Shown here: positions 29,058 to 38,144 of the stretch, piece after piece
Position numbering within the stretch: position 1 is the stretch's first letter
Layout of the letters: each line of letters begins with the position of its first letter
NCBI GenBank assembly: GCA_963789825.1
Contig: CAWBME010000006.1
Span: 62,001-126,000 of the forward strand
Direction: 5' to 3'
Length of the DNA stretch: 64,000 nt
From: PFL42 sp963789825
Lineage (GTDB): Bacteria > Chloroflexota > Anaerolineae > Anaerolineales > E44-bin32
Translations under genes and position numbers: made by a program
The notes under the pieces: model-generated
What the model saw: only the letters and a program-made list of their open reading frames with translations
Told to the model about the DNA's origin: nothing
Database searches by the model: none

Positions 29058-30077
29058 TCAGACCCTTCGTGCCTGGTCGCGCAATGCGTCCAGGCGGGCC
29101 CCGGCCAGGCCTGGCGTGGCGCCGAGCGGATACAGTGCGCCGAAGCCTTCAATCGCCAGCGAAGCTGAGACCGCTCCGCGCAAGGCGGCCTGCAGCGGAT
29201 CGTCGGTGAGGGCCAGGCCGGCGACGAATCCGCCGCAGAAGGCATCGCCGGCCCCGAATCGGTCGCGTTCGGATGCTCCATAGGCCGGCACGTTCCAGCG
29301 CATGTGGGATGCCGCGTCCCAGACCCATGCGCCGAGCGCTCCGCGCTTGATCACAACGATCCAGGGTCCCAGGCCCGACAGCTCCTCGGCACACTCCCAC
29401 AGGTCCGGTTGGCGAGGCCGGTGAAGCGCCAGGATCTCCTCCTCGCTGGGGAGGAAGGCGTGGAGTGAGCGCAGCACGGTGGCCAGTTCCATTCGCCGGC
29501 CGGGATCCATCAAACCTGCGGCCGGATCGAGGGTAATCCGGCGAATGCCCAGTTCCTGTAGCCTGGCGGGGAGAGTTGCCTGCGCGAAGTACTCCATCGC
29601 GGTCAAATGAACCGCCTGCCAATGCTGCGTCCCAGGTGGCAGGTCCTCGGCTCGAGCCGTCAACTGCCCGGGGGGAGCGTCCAGGGGAGTGGTGCGATCG
29701 GGCATACGGAAGCCGAGCAGTTCTTTGGGGAGCGGGCGCCCAACCCGCAGGAACTGGGACGACGGGTTGGTTTCCTCGGCATCGCCTGAGGGACGCACGG
29801 CATGAAACTCGAGGTCCGTCTCATCCCCTGGGATGAGGCGGATGTGCGCTGGGTCAATCCCGTTCGCGGCGAGGGCGGGTAAGAGCGCCGATCGTGTGGC
29901 TTGGGTGGCTCTCGACAACACGGTCACCTTGTCGGCCCAGACCTTGGCGCCACCTGCGGCATAGAGGGCACTCCCTCCAGGTTGGGCAAGCTGGACAACT
30001 CCGTCGGATGTGATGCCATAGGCGACCCGCACCGGGCCGATCACGCCAAGGGTGGGTGCGGGAGGGGAGGGGGGCAT
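29058..30077 (-). CDS. PfkB-family carbohydrate kinase
   Basis: 339-residue sugar or nucleoside kinase of the ribokinase/PfkB fold. The second signature DRFGAGDAFCGGFVAGLAL holds the anion hole and catalytic Asp, and LGPWIVVIKRGALGAWVW precedes it. The N-terminal substrate part has GGSALYAAGGAKVW. The sugar specificity cannot be read from the sequence. First gene of an operon with the M20 peptidase. A TAGAAT box (30123-30118, minus strand) may be its promoter. Confidence 0.9.
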   Translation of the reverse strand: MPPSPPAPTLGVIGPVRVAYGITSDGVVQLAQPGGSALYAAGGAKVWADKVTVLSRATQATRSALLPALAANGIDPAHIRLIPGDETDLEFHAVRPSGDAEETNPSSQFLRVGRPLPKELLGFRMPDRTTPLDAPPGQLTARAEDLPPGTQHWQAVHLTAMEYFAQATLPARLQELGIRRITLDPAAGLMDPGRRMELATVLRSLHAFLPSEEEILALHRPRQPDLWECAEELSGLGPWIVVIKRGALGAWVWDAASHMRWNVPAYGASERDRFGAGDAFCGGFVAGLALTDDPLQAALRGAVSASLAIEGFGALYPLGATPGLAGARLDALRDQARRV

Positions 30078-30175
30078 GCTGTGGCAGCCTCACGCGGGGC
30101 GCGGTTTCGCCACTGGAATTCTACGGCAGCGTGGGCAGATACCAAAGTCCCGTTCATCTGGAACAGGCTGGGCGT

Positions 30176-30181
30176 TATAAT
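30176..30181 (+). promoter_or_regulatory. -10 box upstream of response regulator
   Basis: TATAAT, with a weak TTCATC 17 bases upstream; 62 bases before the TTG start at 30244. Confidence 0.5.
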
Positions 30182-30243
30182 CACTCTGCATCTCAGGCAG
30201 CCGATCGTTCAGCAAGCTGCGTCGCATCCTGCGGGGGTTTGTC

Positions 30244-30921
30244 TTGCCCGGTAGCCACATCCTGCTGATCGAGAGTCGGCGCGCGAGCGCTCCATCCTTC
30301 GCGCCGGCTCTGGAGAAGAAGGGATTCCTGGTCACTCGCCACACGCAGGTGCTGTCAGCACTGGCGGAGAGCGTCCAGAAGGCGCCAGATCTGATCGTCC
30401 TTGACGCGGCCTCGATGCAAACGAGCGGCGGCCGGATGTGCCGCACCGTGCGCTCCAAACTGGACGGGGTCCCCATCCTTCTGGTTGTGCCGCACGGGAC
30501 GCCGGCGGATCCCGGGAGCGGGGCCAGCGTAACCCTCACGCATCCGCTGACCCCACGCAAGCTGATCAACCGTGTGGCGCGCGTACTCCCGGCCAAGGGC
30601 AACTACACCCTACAAGTTGGACCGATTGCGCTAGACCTGGCGCAGCGAACGGTGCGCTGCCGCGGCAGAGAATCGCGGCTGACGCCCAAACAGACCAAGC
30701 TGTTGGAGACCTTCCTGCACAACCCGGGCCGGCTGATGACCCGGCCGGTGCTGATCCGCCAGGTTTGGCACACCGACTACACCGGAGACACCCGCACGCT
30801 GGACGTGCATATGAGCTGGCTGCGTCAGGCCCTCGAGCCAGACCCGCGCCGGCCGATCTACCTTAAGACGGTGCGCGGCATCGGATATCGGCTCGACGTG
30901 GCGGAGCCGAAGCACGCCTAG
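30244..30921 (+). CDS. OmpR-family response regulator with partly degenerate receiver
   Basis: 225 residues. The receiver domain keeps a phospho-acceptor (Asp54 in LIVLDAASM). The N-terminal acidic pair is reduced to IES, and the conserved lysine of the KP motif is replaced (LTHPLTPRKL). The C-terminal winged helix is standard (RLTPKQTKLLETFLHNPGRL, DVHMSWLRQALEPD, TVRGIGYRLDV) and should bind DNA. TTG start. No kinase gene adjacent. Its 3' end overlaps the convergent methylase gene by 4 bases. Confidence 0.88.
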   Translation: MPGSHILLIESRRASAPSFAPALEKKGFLVTRHTQVLSALAESVQKAPDLIVLDAASMQTSGGRMCRTVRSKLDGVPILLVVPHGTPADPGSGASVTLTHPLTPRKLINRVARVLPAKGNYTLQVGPIALDLAQRTVRCRGRESRLTPKQTKLLETFLHNPGRLMTRPVLIRQVWHTDYTGDTRTLDVHMSWLRQALEPDPRRPIYLKTVRGIGYRLDVAEPKHA

Positions 30922-32225
30922 CCTCGGACGTCGGTCAGCGCAGCCGCCTCACCGGCTTCTCCCCGCATTGTGACAATCCGTACCTCGACCTGTTGCGTTC
31001 CCGCAGGAATGCTTGCGATTCGCAGCGGGAGGTCCGGCGATCGCCAGCGGCGGGGATGGGCGATCCGTGTCGGCGCCGCGCATCCCGTGGATTGCCAGCA
31101 AGCCTCCCACAGGACGACTTCGTCCGGGAAGGCGTGCCGACCGCCGCCGCGCAGCCCGAGCAGGTCGACGTGCGTGCCTTCCTGAGATGTGCCTAGCCTG
31201 GCGATAGGCTGCGGCCCCTGCGGCAGCGGCCGATCCTGCCACAGAGAGAGGGCGGGGGGTTCCGGAAGAAGAAGCAGGCGGCGGTAGCTCGTCCAGAAGG
31301 CGAGCGGGGAGCGATCGACACCGATCGCCTGACGTCCGGAGCGGGAGGCGACGGCCAGCGCGGTGCCCGAACCACAGAACGGATCGAGCACGATCCCCCC
31401 TGGCGGGCAGGAGGCGAGCACGATGCGCTTGAGCAGCGCCTCCGGCTTCTGTGTGGGATACCCCGTGCGCTCATTGTGCAGGCGGGCGACGACCGGGAAA
31501 TACCACCAATCCTCCGGCACCTTGCCCCGCTCGAGGTCGGGCACCTTGCCGAAGCCGGCCCGGGGCGAATTGCGGAAGGTCCGCACGGTCGTCGGGTCGT
31601 AGGGCACGCGCACCGCATCCGGATCGAAGTAGTAGTGCGGGGTCTTGGCGTAGACAAGGATCGTGTCGTGCTTCCGGTTGAAGGCGCGTCGGATCGGCGA
31701 TGGGCCGTGATACGCCCAGATGACTTCGTTGAGCAGCGCCTCTCGGCCGAAGATTTGATCGAGCAGGATCCTGGCATAGGGGGCGGCGTGCCAGTCCAGA
31801 TGCAGGTACAGCGTGCCGGTCGGGGCGAGCAGGTGATACATGGCCAACAGACGCGGCTCGAGCATCGAAAGGTAGTCCGGGAGCCCTTCCCAGCGGTCGG
31901 CGAAGCCGTGCTCGGTCCGCCAGGTGTCGGGATGGCGCGAGTCTTCCCCGGCGCCGACACGCACGGGGTAGGTGCGATCGGTGAAGAAGGGTGGGTCGGC
32001 GTAGATCAGGTCGATCCGGCCTTCGTGGCTGCCCAGCAGAGCCAGCATGGCGCCCAGGTTGTCGGAGAAGAGCAAGCGATTGTCGGGGAGGCGGTGGGTG
32101 CGGGCGGCGGCCGATGATCGGGAGAAGCAGGTTAGGTCGGTCGGCGCGCCGGGCTCGGCCTCCCAGCGGCCCTGCCAATCCAGCGTCGGCTCAGACGGCC
32201 GGGAGCGGCGTCCAGGCATGGCCAT
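30918..32225 (-). CDS. DNA methyltransferase, N6-adenine/N4-cytosine beta type
   Basis: 435 residues. Catalytic motif IV is DPPF (77-80), and the SAM-binding motif I DPFCGSGT (281-288) comes after it, the order of beta-class amino-methyltransferases. GYPTQKP (255-261) is also typical, as in Type III and CcrM-like enzymes. About 110 extra C-terminal residues may hold target recognition. No restriction nuclease gene is nearby, so it is probably an orphan (regulatory) methylase or an anti-restriction one. Single intact frame. Confidence 0.9.
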   Translation of the reverse strand: MAMPGRRSRPSEPTLDWQGRWEAEPGAPTDLTCFSRSSAAARTHRLPDNRLLFSDNLGAMLALLGSHEGRIDLIYADPPFFTDRTYPVRVGAGEDSRHPDTWRTEHGFADRWEGLPDYLSMLEPRLLAMYHLLAPTGTLYLHLDWHAAPYARILLDQIFGREALLNEVIWAYHGPSPIRRAFNRKHDTILVYAKTPHYYFDPDAVRVPYDPTTVRTFRNSPRAGFGKVPDLERGKVPEDWWYFPVVARLHNERTGYPTQKPEALLKRIVLASCPPGGIVLDPFCGSGTALAVASRSGRQAIGVDRSPLAFWTSYRRLLLLPEPPALSLWQDRPLPQGPQPIARLGTSQEGTHVDLLGLRGGGRHAFPDEVVLWEACWQSTGCAAPTRIAHPRRWRSPDLPLRIASIPAGTQQVEVRIVTMRGEAGEAAALTDVRG

Positions 32226-32298
32226 CCCTACCGCGGTGACCCAGGCGAAGCGATCGTCTTCTCCGCTGCGTGCCAGGCCAGCGCGGGCGGCACGTTGG

Positions 32299-33621
32299 CT
32301 AGACGCCGCCGAAGTGCCGGCGAAGCACGTCCTCTAGCGTCGGTGTGCCGATCTCCTGAAGCTCGTAGCGAACCCGCTGGGCGGGCTTGTTGATCTTCAT
32401 CAGTCGGCCCAAGTCGATCGGCGTTCCGATCAGGACCAGATCTGCGTCCGAGCGGTTGATCGTGTCCTGCAGTTCCGTGATCTGCTTCTTCCCATAGCCC
32501 ATGGCGGGAAGAACCCGGCCGACGGTTGGGTACTTCTGGTATACCCCGGCGATGCTGCCGCGGGCAAAGGGCCGGGGGTCGATCACTTCCGCCGCGCCGA
32601 GGCGCTGGGCGGCGACCCATGCGGCGCCATAGCCCATCTCGCCATGGGTGACGGTAGGGCCATCCTCGATCACCAGCACTCGCTTGCCGCGCACCTGCTC
32701 AGGGTGATCGACGAAGATCGGTGAAGCCGCTTCGATCACGATGGCGCCGGGGTTCACGGCGGCAATGTTCCTGCGTACCTGCAGCACCGCCTGAGCGTCG
32801 GCCGAGTCGACCTTGTTGATCACCACCACATTGGCGGAGAACAGGTTCATCTCCCCGGGATGGTAGCTGCGTTCGTGCCCGGGCCGGTGGGGATCGGCGA
32901 CTACGATCTGCAGGTCGCTCTTGAAGAACGGGAAGTCGTTGTTGCCGCCATCCCACAGGATGACGTCCACCTCAGCCTCTGCGGCGCGCAGGATGCGCTC
33001 ATAGTCGACGCCGGCATACACCACCACGCCCAAGTCGAGGTGGGGCTCATACTCCTCGCGCTCCTCGATGGTGCAGTTGTGGGCGGCCAGATCCTTGTAG
33101 TTGGCGAAACGCTGAACGGCCTGAGCCGCCAGATCGCCGTACGGCATTGGGTGGCGCACGGCAGCGACGCGCAGGCCCATCGTGCGCAGGATCGTCGCCA
33201 CGCGGCGGGTCGTCTGGCTCTTGCCGCTTCCGGTTCGCACGGCGCAGATCGAGATCACGGGCTTGCTGGAGGGGATCTGGGTCGAGGCAGCGCCCATCAA
33301 TCGGAAGTCTGCCCCAGCCGACAGCACCTGGGACGCCCGATGCATGACGAATTCGTGCGAGACGTCGCTGTAGGCGAAGACCACCTGGTCGATCTGGTGC
33401 TGGCGGAGCAGCGCCACCAGCTCGCTTTCGGAATGGATCGGAATACCGCGCGGGTACAGCCGTCCGGCCAGGCTGGCGGGGTAGAGCCGTCCCTCGATGT
33501 TCGGGATCTGGGTGGCGGTGAAGGCCACCACCTCATACTCCTGCCGCTCGCGGAAGTACACGTTGAAGTTGTGGAAGTCCCGCCCGGCTGCACCCATGAT
33601 GATCACGCGGGTCCGATTCAT
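32299..33621 (-). CDS. Cyclic 2,3-diphosphoglycerate synthase-like GTPase
   Basis: 440 residues. N-terminal Rossmann-like part (RVIIMGAAGRDFHNFNVYFR), then a P-loop domain (ISICAVRTGSGKSQTTRRVA) with DVILWDGGNNDFPF and NVVVINKVDSADA (NKxD). This matches the family of archaeal cyclic 2,3-diphosphoglycerate synthetase, which makes a thermoprotectant solute. Bacterial homologues are common in some phyla, but their product is unproven. The ATG follows GGAGGAG with 8-base spacing; that ribosome site can pair with a CTCCTCC just upstream (33630-33646). Confidence 0.88.
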   Translation of the reverse strand: MNRTRVIIMGAAGRDFHNFNVYFRERQEYEVVAFTATQIPNIEGRLYPASLAGRLYPRGIPIHSESELVALLRQHQIDQVVFAYSDVSHEFVMHRASQVLSAGADFRLMGAASTQIPSSKPVISICAVRTGSGKSQTTRRVATILRTMGLRVAAVRHPMPYGDLAAQAVQRFANYKDLAAHNCTIEEREEYEPHLDLGVVVYAGVDYERILRAAEAEVDVILWDGGNNDFPFFKSDLQIVVADPHRPGHERSYHPGEMNLFSANVVVINKVDSADAQAVLQVRRNIAAVNPGAIVIEAASPIFVDHPEQVRGKRVLVIEDGPTVTHGEMGYGAAWVAAQRLGAAEVIDPRPFARGSIAGVYQKYPTVGRVLPAMGYGKKQITELQDTINRSDADLVLIGTPIDLGRLMKINKPAQRVRYELQEIGTPTLEDVLRRHFGGV

Positions 33622-33629
33622 TGTCGAGT

Positions 33630-33646
33630 CTCCTCCGTTGGAGGAG
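33630..33646 (-). promoter_or_regulatory. Ribosome-site hairpin before the cyclic-DPG synthase gene
   Basis: Read on the minus strand: CTCCTCC, loop AAC, GGAGGAG. The 3' arm is a perfect Shine-Dalgarno sequence 8 bases from the ATG at 33621. A 7-bp stem would hide it, so translation may be controlled by melting or by a factor. Confidence 0.5.
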
Positions 33647-33701
33647 CGTGAGGCACGCCGGAGGTCGGCGTTCGGGGCGATGCCTCACGCCCGAGTCAAG
33701 G

Positions 33702-35505
33702 TCACATGCTCTCTGGCGCCTGGATGTCCAGCAGGCGCAGGCTGTTAGCGATGGTCTGGCGCGCGGCGGCGGTCAGGCGCAGCCGGGCGTCGATGGTCTC
33801 CGGCGTACCGGCCTGCAGCACCGGCACGGCGTGGTAGAAGGCATGGAAGGTACGCGCGAACTCATAGGCGTAGTTCGCCATGTGCAGCGGCTTGTAGTCC
33901 AACGCTGCCTGCTGCACCGCTGCTGGGAAGCGCGCCATCAGGTCGATCAGCTCGGTCTCGAGCGGTTCGAGGGGATGGGCGATGTCGGCGGTCAGCGGCA
34001 TCCCGCCGGCTTTCTTCAGGATGCTGCAAGCCCGCACGTGGGCGTTCTGGATATAGGGGGCGGACTGCCCGTCGAAGCTCAGGGCGGTGTCCATGTCAAA
34101 GACGATGTCCCGGGTGTTGTCGACCGAGAGCATGGCGTAGGCCAGCGCTCCCAGCCCGACCTGGGTGGCGACCTGCTCGCGCTGGCCGGCGGGCAGGTGG
34201 GGGTTCTTCTCTTCGATCACCTCCAGCACGCGCCGGACGGCCTCGTCAGCCACATCCTTGAAGAAGACCACATTGCCCTTGCGGGAGGACATTGCCCCTG
34301 CTGGCAGGGAGACGAAACCGAAGGCCAGGTGAAAGCACTTGGCGGCCTCGGGGAAGCCCCACAGTTCCAGGATCTTGAACACCTGCTGGAAGTGCAGGCT
34401 CTGCCGCACATCGACGACATAGATCGAGCGATCGACGTGATAGTCCTCGAACTTGCGCTTGGCCAGGGCCAGGTCGTTGGTGAGGTAAAGCGTCGTGCCG
34501 TCGCTGCGCAGGATCACTGCCGTGCGGTACTTCTCCTTCTTGAGACCGAGCCGCTCGTCGATCTTGACGATCACCGGGCCGCCGGAAGGCCGCTCGTCCT
34601 CGGCGATCCCGAGGTGGATCAGCTCCTCGACGATCTGCTTGCCTTCGGCGGCGGCGTCACTCTCGAAGAAGAAGACGTCCATCTGGATGTCAAGCATGCG
34701 CAGGATGTCATTCAATTCGTCCAGGCTCCACTGGCGGGTCTTCAACCAGAGCTGGCGCACCTCTGGGTCACCGACGTCCCAGCGGCGGTAGAGCTCGCGC
34801 CGCTCGGCGTCGTAGGCCTCGCGCTGCGCCCGTTCGGAGTCGGTCTCATCCTCTTTCAGCGATGAGGAGCTGGGTGGCCTCGGCGTAGATGTTGGCCAGC
34901 CAGCGCCCACGCTCGTGGATGCCGTCAGGTTCTTGCCCGGGATAGAAGCGCTGATAGGCCCACATGCAGGTGATCACGCCCAGCCCCATGTCGCCCGGGT
35001 AGGAGGCGCGGATCGTCTCGAAGCCGGCAAACTGGACCAAGCGGGCGAGCGATTCGCCGAGCAGCGCCGCACGGGCGTGGCCGATGTGGATCGAATGATG
35101 GGTGTTCGGCTGGAAGTACTCGACCATCACCCGTTCGCCCTTGGGCTCACCACGACCGAACTCGTCAGCCTCGCCGAGCACCTGGTCGACCACGCGCCGG
35201 GCGAAGACCGCCGGATCGAGGTAGACATTGATGTAGGCCTTCTCGGCGGCGATGCGGGCCATCCCCGGGGGCAGATGGACGTCGACCACCGCCACCCGGG
35301 CGAGCTCCTCGGCGCGGCGCCCGACCTCGCCCTTGGCGTGGCGCGCTTCGGCCGCTGCAGCCTGAAAGCAGGTTGCTGTGCCGAAGCCCCATTGCCCGGC
35401 AAACGGGATGGGGATCCACTGGATCCGGTCGGGTGGGACGGAGCCATGCCGGCGAAGGGTCGCTCGAAGCTGCTCGCCGATCTGGTCGAGTTCGGTTTCG
35501 AACAT
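33702..35505 (-). CDS. argS: Arginyl-tRNA synthetase (one frame break near 34855)
   Basis: Class I aminoacyl-tRNA synthetase charging tRNA-Arg. The N-terminal half has the ArgS Add-1 domain, EYFQPNTHHSIHIGHARAAL with the HIGH motif, and GDMGLGVITCMWAY. The C-terminal half has FGFVSLPAGAMSSRKGNVV (KMSKS equivalent), IQNAHVRACSIL, and the anticodon-binding helices ending ANSLRLLDIQAPESM. A one-base break near 34855 separates the halves (TQLLIAERG versus KEDETDSERAQ); it is probably a consensus error because the gene is essential. An extended -10 box ends 8 bases before the ATG. Confidence 0.95.
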
Positions 35506-35513
35506 GCGCCGGG

Positions 35514-35522
35514 ATTATAGCA
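35514..35522 (-). promoter_or_regulatory. Extended -10 promoter of argS
   Basis: TGCTATAAT on the minus strand, with the hexamer ending 8 bases before the argS ATG. Transcription would start at or next to the A of the ATG, suggesting a leaderless mRNA. Confidence 0.65.
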
Positions 35523-35557
35523 TGCGGGTTGGGACGGCCCGAGGGCGGAAACAGCCG

Positions 35558-35584
35558 GGCGGCACCCCGCTTCAGGGTGCCGCC
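35558..35584 (-). terminator. Possible terminator of rpsT
   Basis: Perfect 10-bp stem GGCGGCACCC/GGGTGCCGCC with a 7-base loop between rpsT and argS. No strong T tract follows on either strand, so the role is uncertain. Confidence 0.45.
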
Positions 35585-35621
35585 GCGTTGGATCCCTTGA
35601 GTCAGTGCTGCGCAGGCTCTA

Positions 35622-35888
35622 CTACGGGTTCTTGGCCTGCTTGAGCAGCTTCAGCAGCCGGCTCTTGCGCCGGGCGGCGTTGTTGCGGTGGATGACGCCG
35701 CGCGAGACAGCTTTGTCCAGCTCGCGCAAGGCGGAGGCTGCAGCGGCGTCGGCGCTCTGGGCGTCGCTCTCGATCGCCTCACGGGCGTTCTTGACGAACG
35801 TCCGCGCTCGGGTTCGGATTCGCTTGTTGCGCATCTGGCGCTTCGGATTCTGGCGCATGCGCTTCTTCGCCGATTGGGTGTTCGCCAA
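35622..35888 (-). CDS. rpsT: 30S ribosomal protein bS20
   Basis: 88 residues, fully basic helical protein: MANTQSAKKRMRQNPKRQMR, then RTRARTFVKNAREAIES and the end GVIHRNNAARRKSRLLKLLK. The usual bS20 length and pattern. Monocistronic on the minus strand ahead of argS. Confidence 0.97.
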   Translation of the reverse strand: MANTQSAKKRMRQNPKRQMRNKRIRTRARTFVKNAREAIESDAQSADAAAASALRELDKAVSRGVIHRNNAARRKSRLLKLLKQAKNP

Positions 35889-36124
35889 GGTGTCCTCCGG
35901 ACAAGGTGCAGATCACAGACAGCCATTCTACCCGGATCACGGATGTCTGTCCAGCCACTGCTGAGCAGCCCGGTTGGGCTGACGCTGGAAACGGGATCCG
36001 CCTGGCAGGGAAGGGGGACGCCGGACCCAAAGGGCAGGGCTCCAAGTTGCATTGCGCATAGACACAGACAGACAGTGCGTGGGCCTTGCCTGCCTGGTGA
36101 TAGGGAGGGAGGCTCGCCAGCCCG

Positions 36125-38056
36125 TTAGGGGGTGAGGTCAGTCGTGGGTGGGATCGAGGGAGTGGGGGTCGGCGTGCGCGTCGGAGTGCGGGGAATGGTC
36201 GCGGTCCGGCTAGGTGTTGCCGTCACCCCGGTGGCGGTTGCGCTCAGCGGCGTAGCCGCCGGAGTGCGGGTCCGGGTCGGGGAGGGTAAGGCGCCAGCGG
36301 GCTCGGTGGGAGCGCGCGTCGGCCGTCTTCCGGTGAGCTGGAAGAGGTGGTCCTCGGCCAGTGTGCGCGCTTCGGGCGAGGAGCCCTTCAGGTCGAGAAT
36401 CCAGTACCAGTTGACGATGGCGTCCTCCGTCTGTGGGGGAGTGAGACTCTCATACACCAATGCCCGCAGGACGTAGCCTTCGGCAACCCGACGCTCGACC
36501 AGCGTCTCGCTGATCGACAGGTTGATCCACTTGAGCGCCTCGCTGGAGTTCCCGATCAGAGAGTATGCCTTGCCCAGTGCGTAATGGTTGGCGTAACTCT
36601 CAACCCCATAGCGCCGGGCATTGAGCAGATCATCGAGCGCATTCTGTCCTTCCCCGAGCTCCAGATAGGCGTAGGCGCGGGCGAGGTAGGCTAACGCATA
36701 GCGCTCTTTGAGGTCGAGTGAACGATTGGCCATCTCGATCGCCTGCTCGGGTTGGCCGTTCCCGGCCAGCGCCCGGGCGAGATAGGCCCAGCCGCGTGGA
36801 TCCTCCTGGTTGTAGGCCACGTAGGTCTCCAGCGGCCACTGGGCGGAGGCGTACTGTTCGAGCTCGGTGTAGGCCCGGCCAACTGCCAGATAGCCCTCCA
36901 GCAAGGTGGGGTCGGCGCCACTCCCCGCCACGGCGCTGTCGAGGGCCTCTTCCAGTCGCTCGCGATTGATCTGCGCCTCGCTCAGCCGGACGTACACCAG
37001 CGGCGTTGCCGCCCCGGCGTCGATCGCCTGCTGCAGGGTATCCTCGACCGTCTTCCACAGCCGCCTGGCGGCAAGATAGTCGGACTTGGCAAGGTAGGCT
37101 TCGGTGAGCAGTGGATCGGCCTTGATTGCCTCGTCAAAGTCGACGGGGGGGCGATCGGGACGAAACTCGAGCATGGTGAGGGCGCGCCCAAGATAGGCCG
37201 GGGCGTAGCTGGAGAGCAGGATGGCGCGGTCGAAGGCGGGGAAGGCCCCGACCAGATCGCCCTGCCGCCGCCTGGTTTCTCCGAGAAGGTAGTGGGCGTC
37301 CGGCCAGTCCGGGTGCTGCTCGACCACGGCCTCCAGGTAATCCTGGCTGGCTTCGAAGTTGCCAGCGATGAAGGCTGTCAGCGCGGACTGATAGGCGGGA
37401 TTGTCGGGCCTGGGTGTGGCGCCGAAGACCGGCGTGGGCGTGGGCGTCATTTCCACCAGGAACGCCAGCGGTGTGCCGGCGAGTTCCGTCGGCACAGCGG
37501 TACGGTTGACCAGGGTCGAAGCCGGAATTGGCGTCCACGTCGGCGGGCCGAACTTGGGTGTGCTAGACGGGGTGGGAGTGAGCGTGGCAAGTGCCGAGGC
37601 CGGGGCAAGGGCGCGCGGCCGGAGCAGGGAGGCTAGCGGCACAGCGATCACGCCCACCAGAACCAGCAAGATGCCGCCGACGGCGATCGCCGCCAGGAAC
37701 CGCCAAGGAATGGCAACCCGCCGCCCGCCGCCGCGCTGCGCAGGCGTCTTGGCCGCCGCCATCTTGCGCGGCAGGCGTGCCACCTGCTGGGCCTCCTTGC
37801 CTTCGGGCTTGCGCGCCCCCAGAATCACGAGTCCCCGCAACGCCGCTCGATTTGTCGGGTCGAGGCGCAGCGCCAACTCGAGGCAGTAGATTCGTTCCTT
37901 GTTGGTGTCGACGACCGAACTGAGCCAGATCCAGTACTCGGCATTGGCCGAGTTGGAACGCACCAGGCGGGTGAACAGCTCCCGCGCCCGAGTGCGGTCT
38001 CCGGCTCGTGCCGCAGCAATGGCCTCGGTGAACATGGACTGCGGCGGCACGGTCAT
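36125..38056 (-). CDS. Membrane-anchored TPR protein with Thr/Pro-rich segments
   Basis: 643 residues. Two short helical repeats at the cytoplasmic N-terminus (AIAAARAGDRTRARELFTRL, and a RIYCLELALRLDP repeat) precede one membrane helix near residues 118-145 (FLAAIAVGGILLVLVGVIA). An extracytoplasmic part follows with a Thr/Pro linker and about ten TPR units (YQSALTAFIAGNFEASQDYL, AYLARAYAYLELGEGQNALD). The C-terminus is a second Thr/Pro-rich tail. Probably a scaffold for protein-protein contacts at the cell surface. No catalytic motif. Confidence 0.85.
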   Translation of the reverse strand: MTVPPQSMFTEAIAAARAGDRTRARELFTRLVRSNSANAEYWIWLSSVVDTNKERIYCLELALRLDPTNRAALRGLVILGARKPEGKEAQQVARLPRKMAAAKTPAQRGGGRRVAIPWRFLAAIAVGGILLVLVGVIAVPLASLLRPRALAPASALATLTPTPSSTPKFGPPTWTPIPASTLVNRTAVPTELAGTPLAFLVEMTPTPTPVFGATPRPDNPAYQSALTAFIAGNFEASQDYLEAVVEQHPDWPDAHYLLGETRRRQGDLVGAFPAFDRAILLSSYAPAYLGRALTMLEFRPDRPPVDFDEAIKADPLLTEAYLAKSDYLAARRLWKTVEDTLQQAIDAGAATPLVYVRLSEAQINRERLEEALDSAVAGSGADPTLLEGYLAVGRAYTELEQYASAQWPLETYVAYNQEDPRGWAYLARALAGNGQPEQAIEMANRSLDLKERYALAYLARAYAYLELGEGQNALDDLLNARRYGVESYANHYALGKAYSLIGNSSEALKWINLSISETLVERRVAEGYVLRALVYESLTPPQTEDAIVNWYWILDLKGSSPEARTLAEDHLFQLTGRRPTRAPTEPAGALPSPTRTRTPAATPLSATATGVTATPSRTATIPRTPTRTPTPTPSIPPTTDLTP

Positions 38057-38126
38057 AGGCGGCAGCTAGGTCCCCCCTTCAGCCTGAATAGGATATCGCC
38101 AATGAGTGGGCCGCGCCACCCCACTT

Positions 38127-38135
38127 TGGTATAAT
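38127..38135 (+). promoter_or_regulatory. Extended -10 promoter of the LysM lipoprotein gene
   Basis: TGGTATAAT, with the hexamer at 38130-38135. The GTG start at 38145 is 9 bases later, so the message is probably leaderless. Confidence 0.65.
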
Positions 38136-38144
38136 CTCCCGGCG

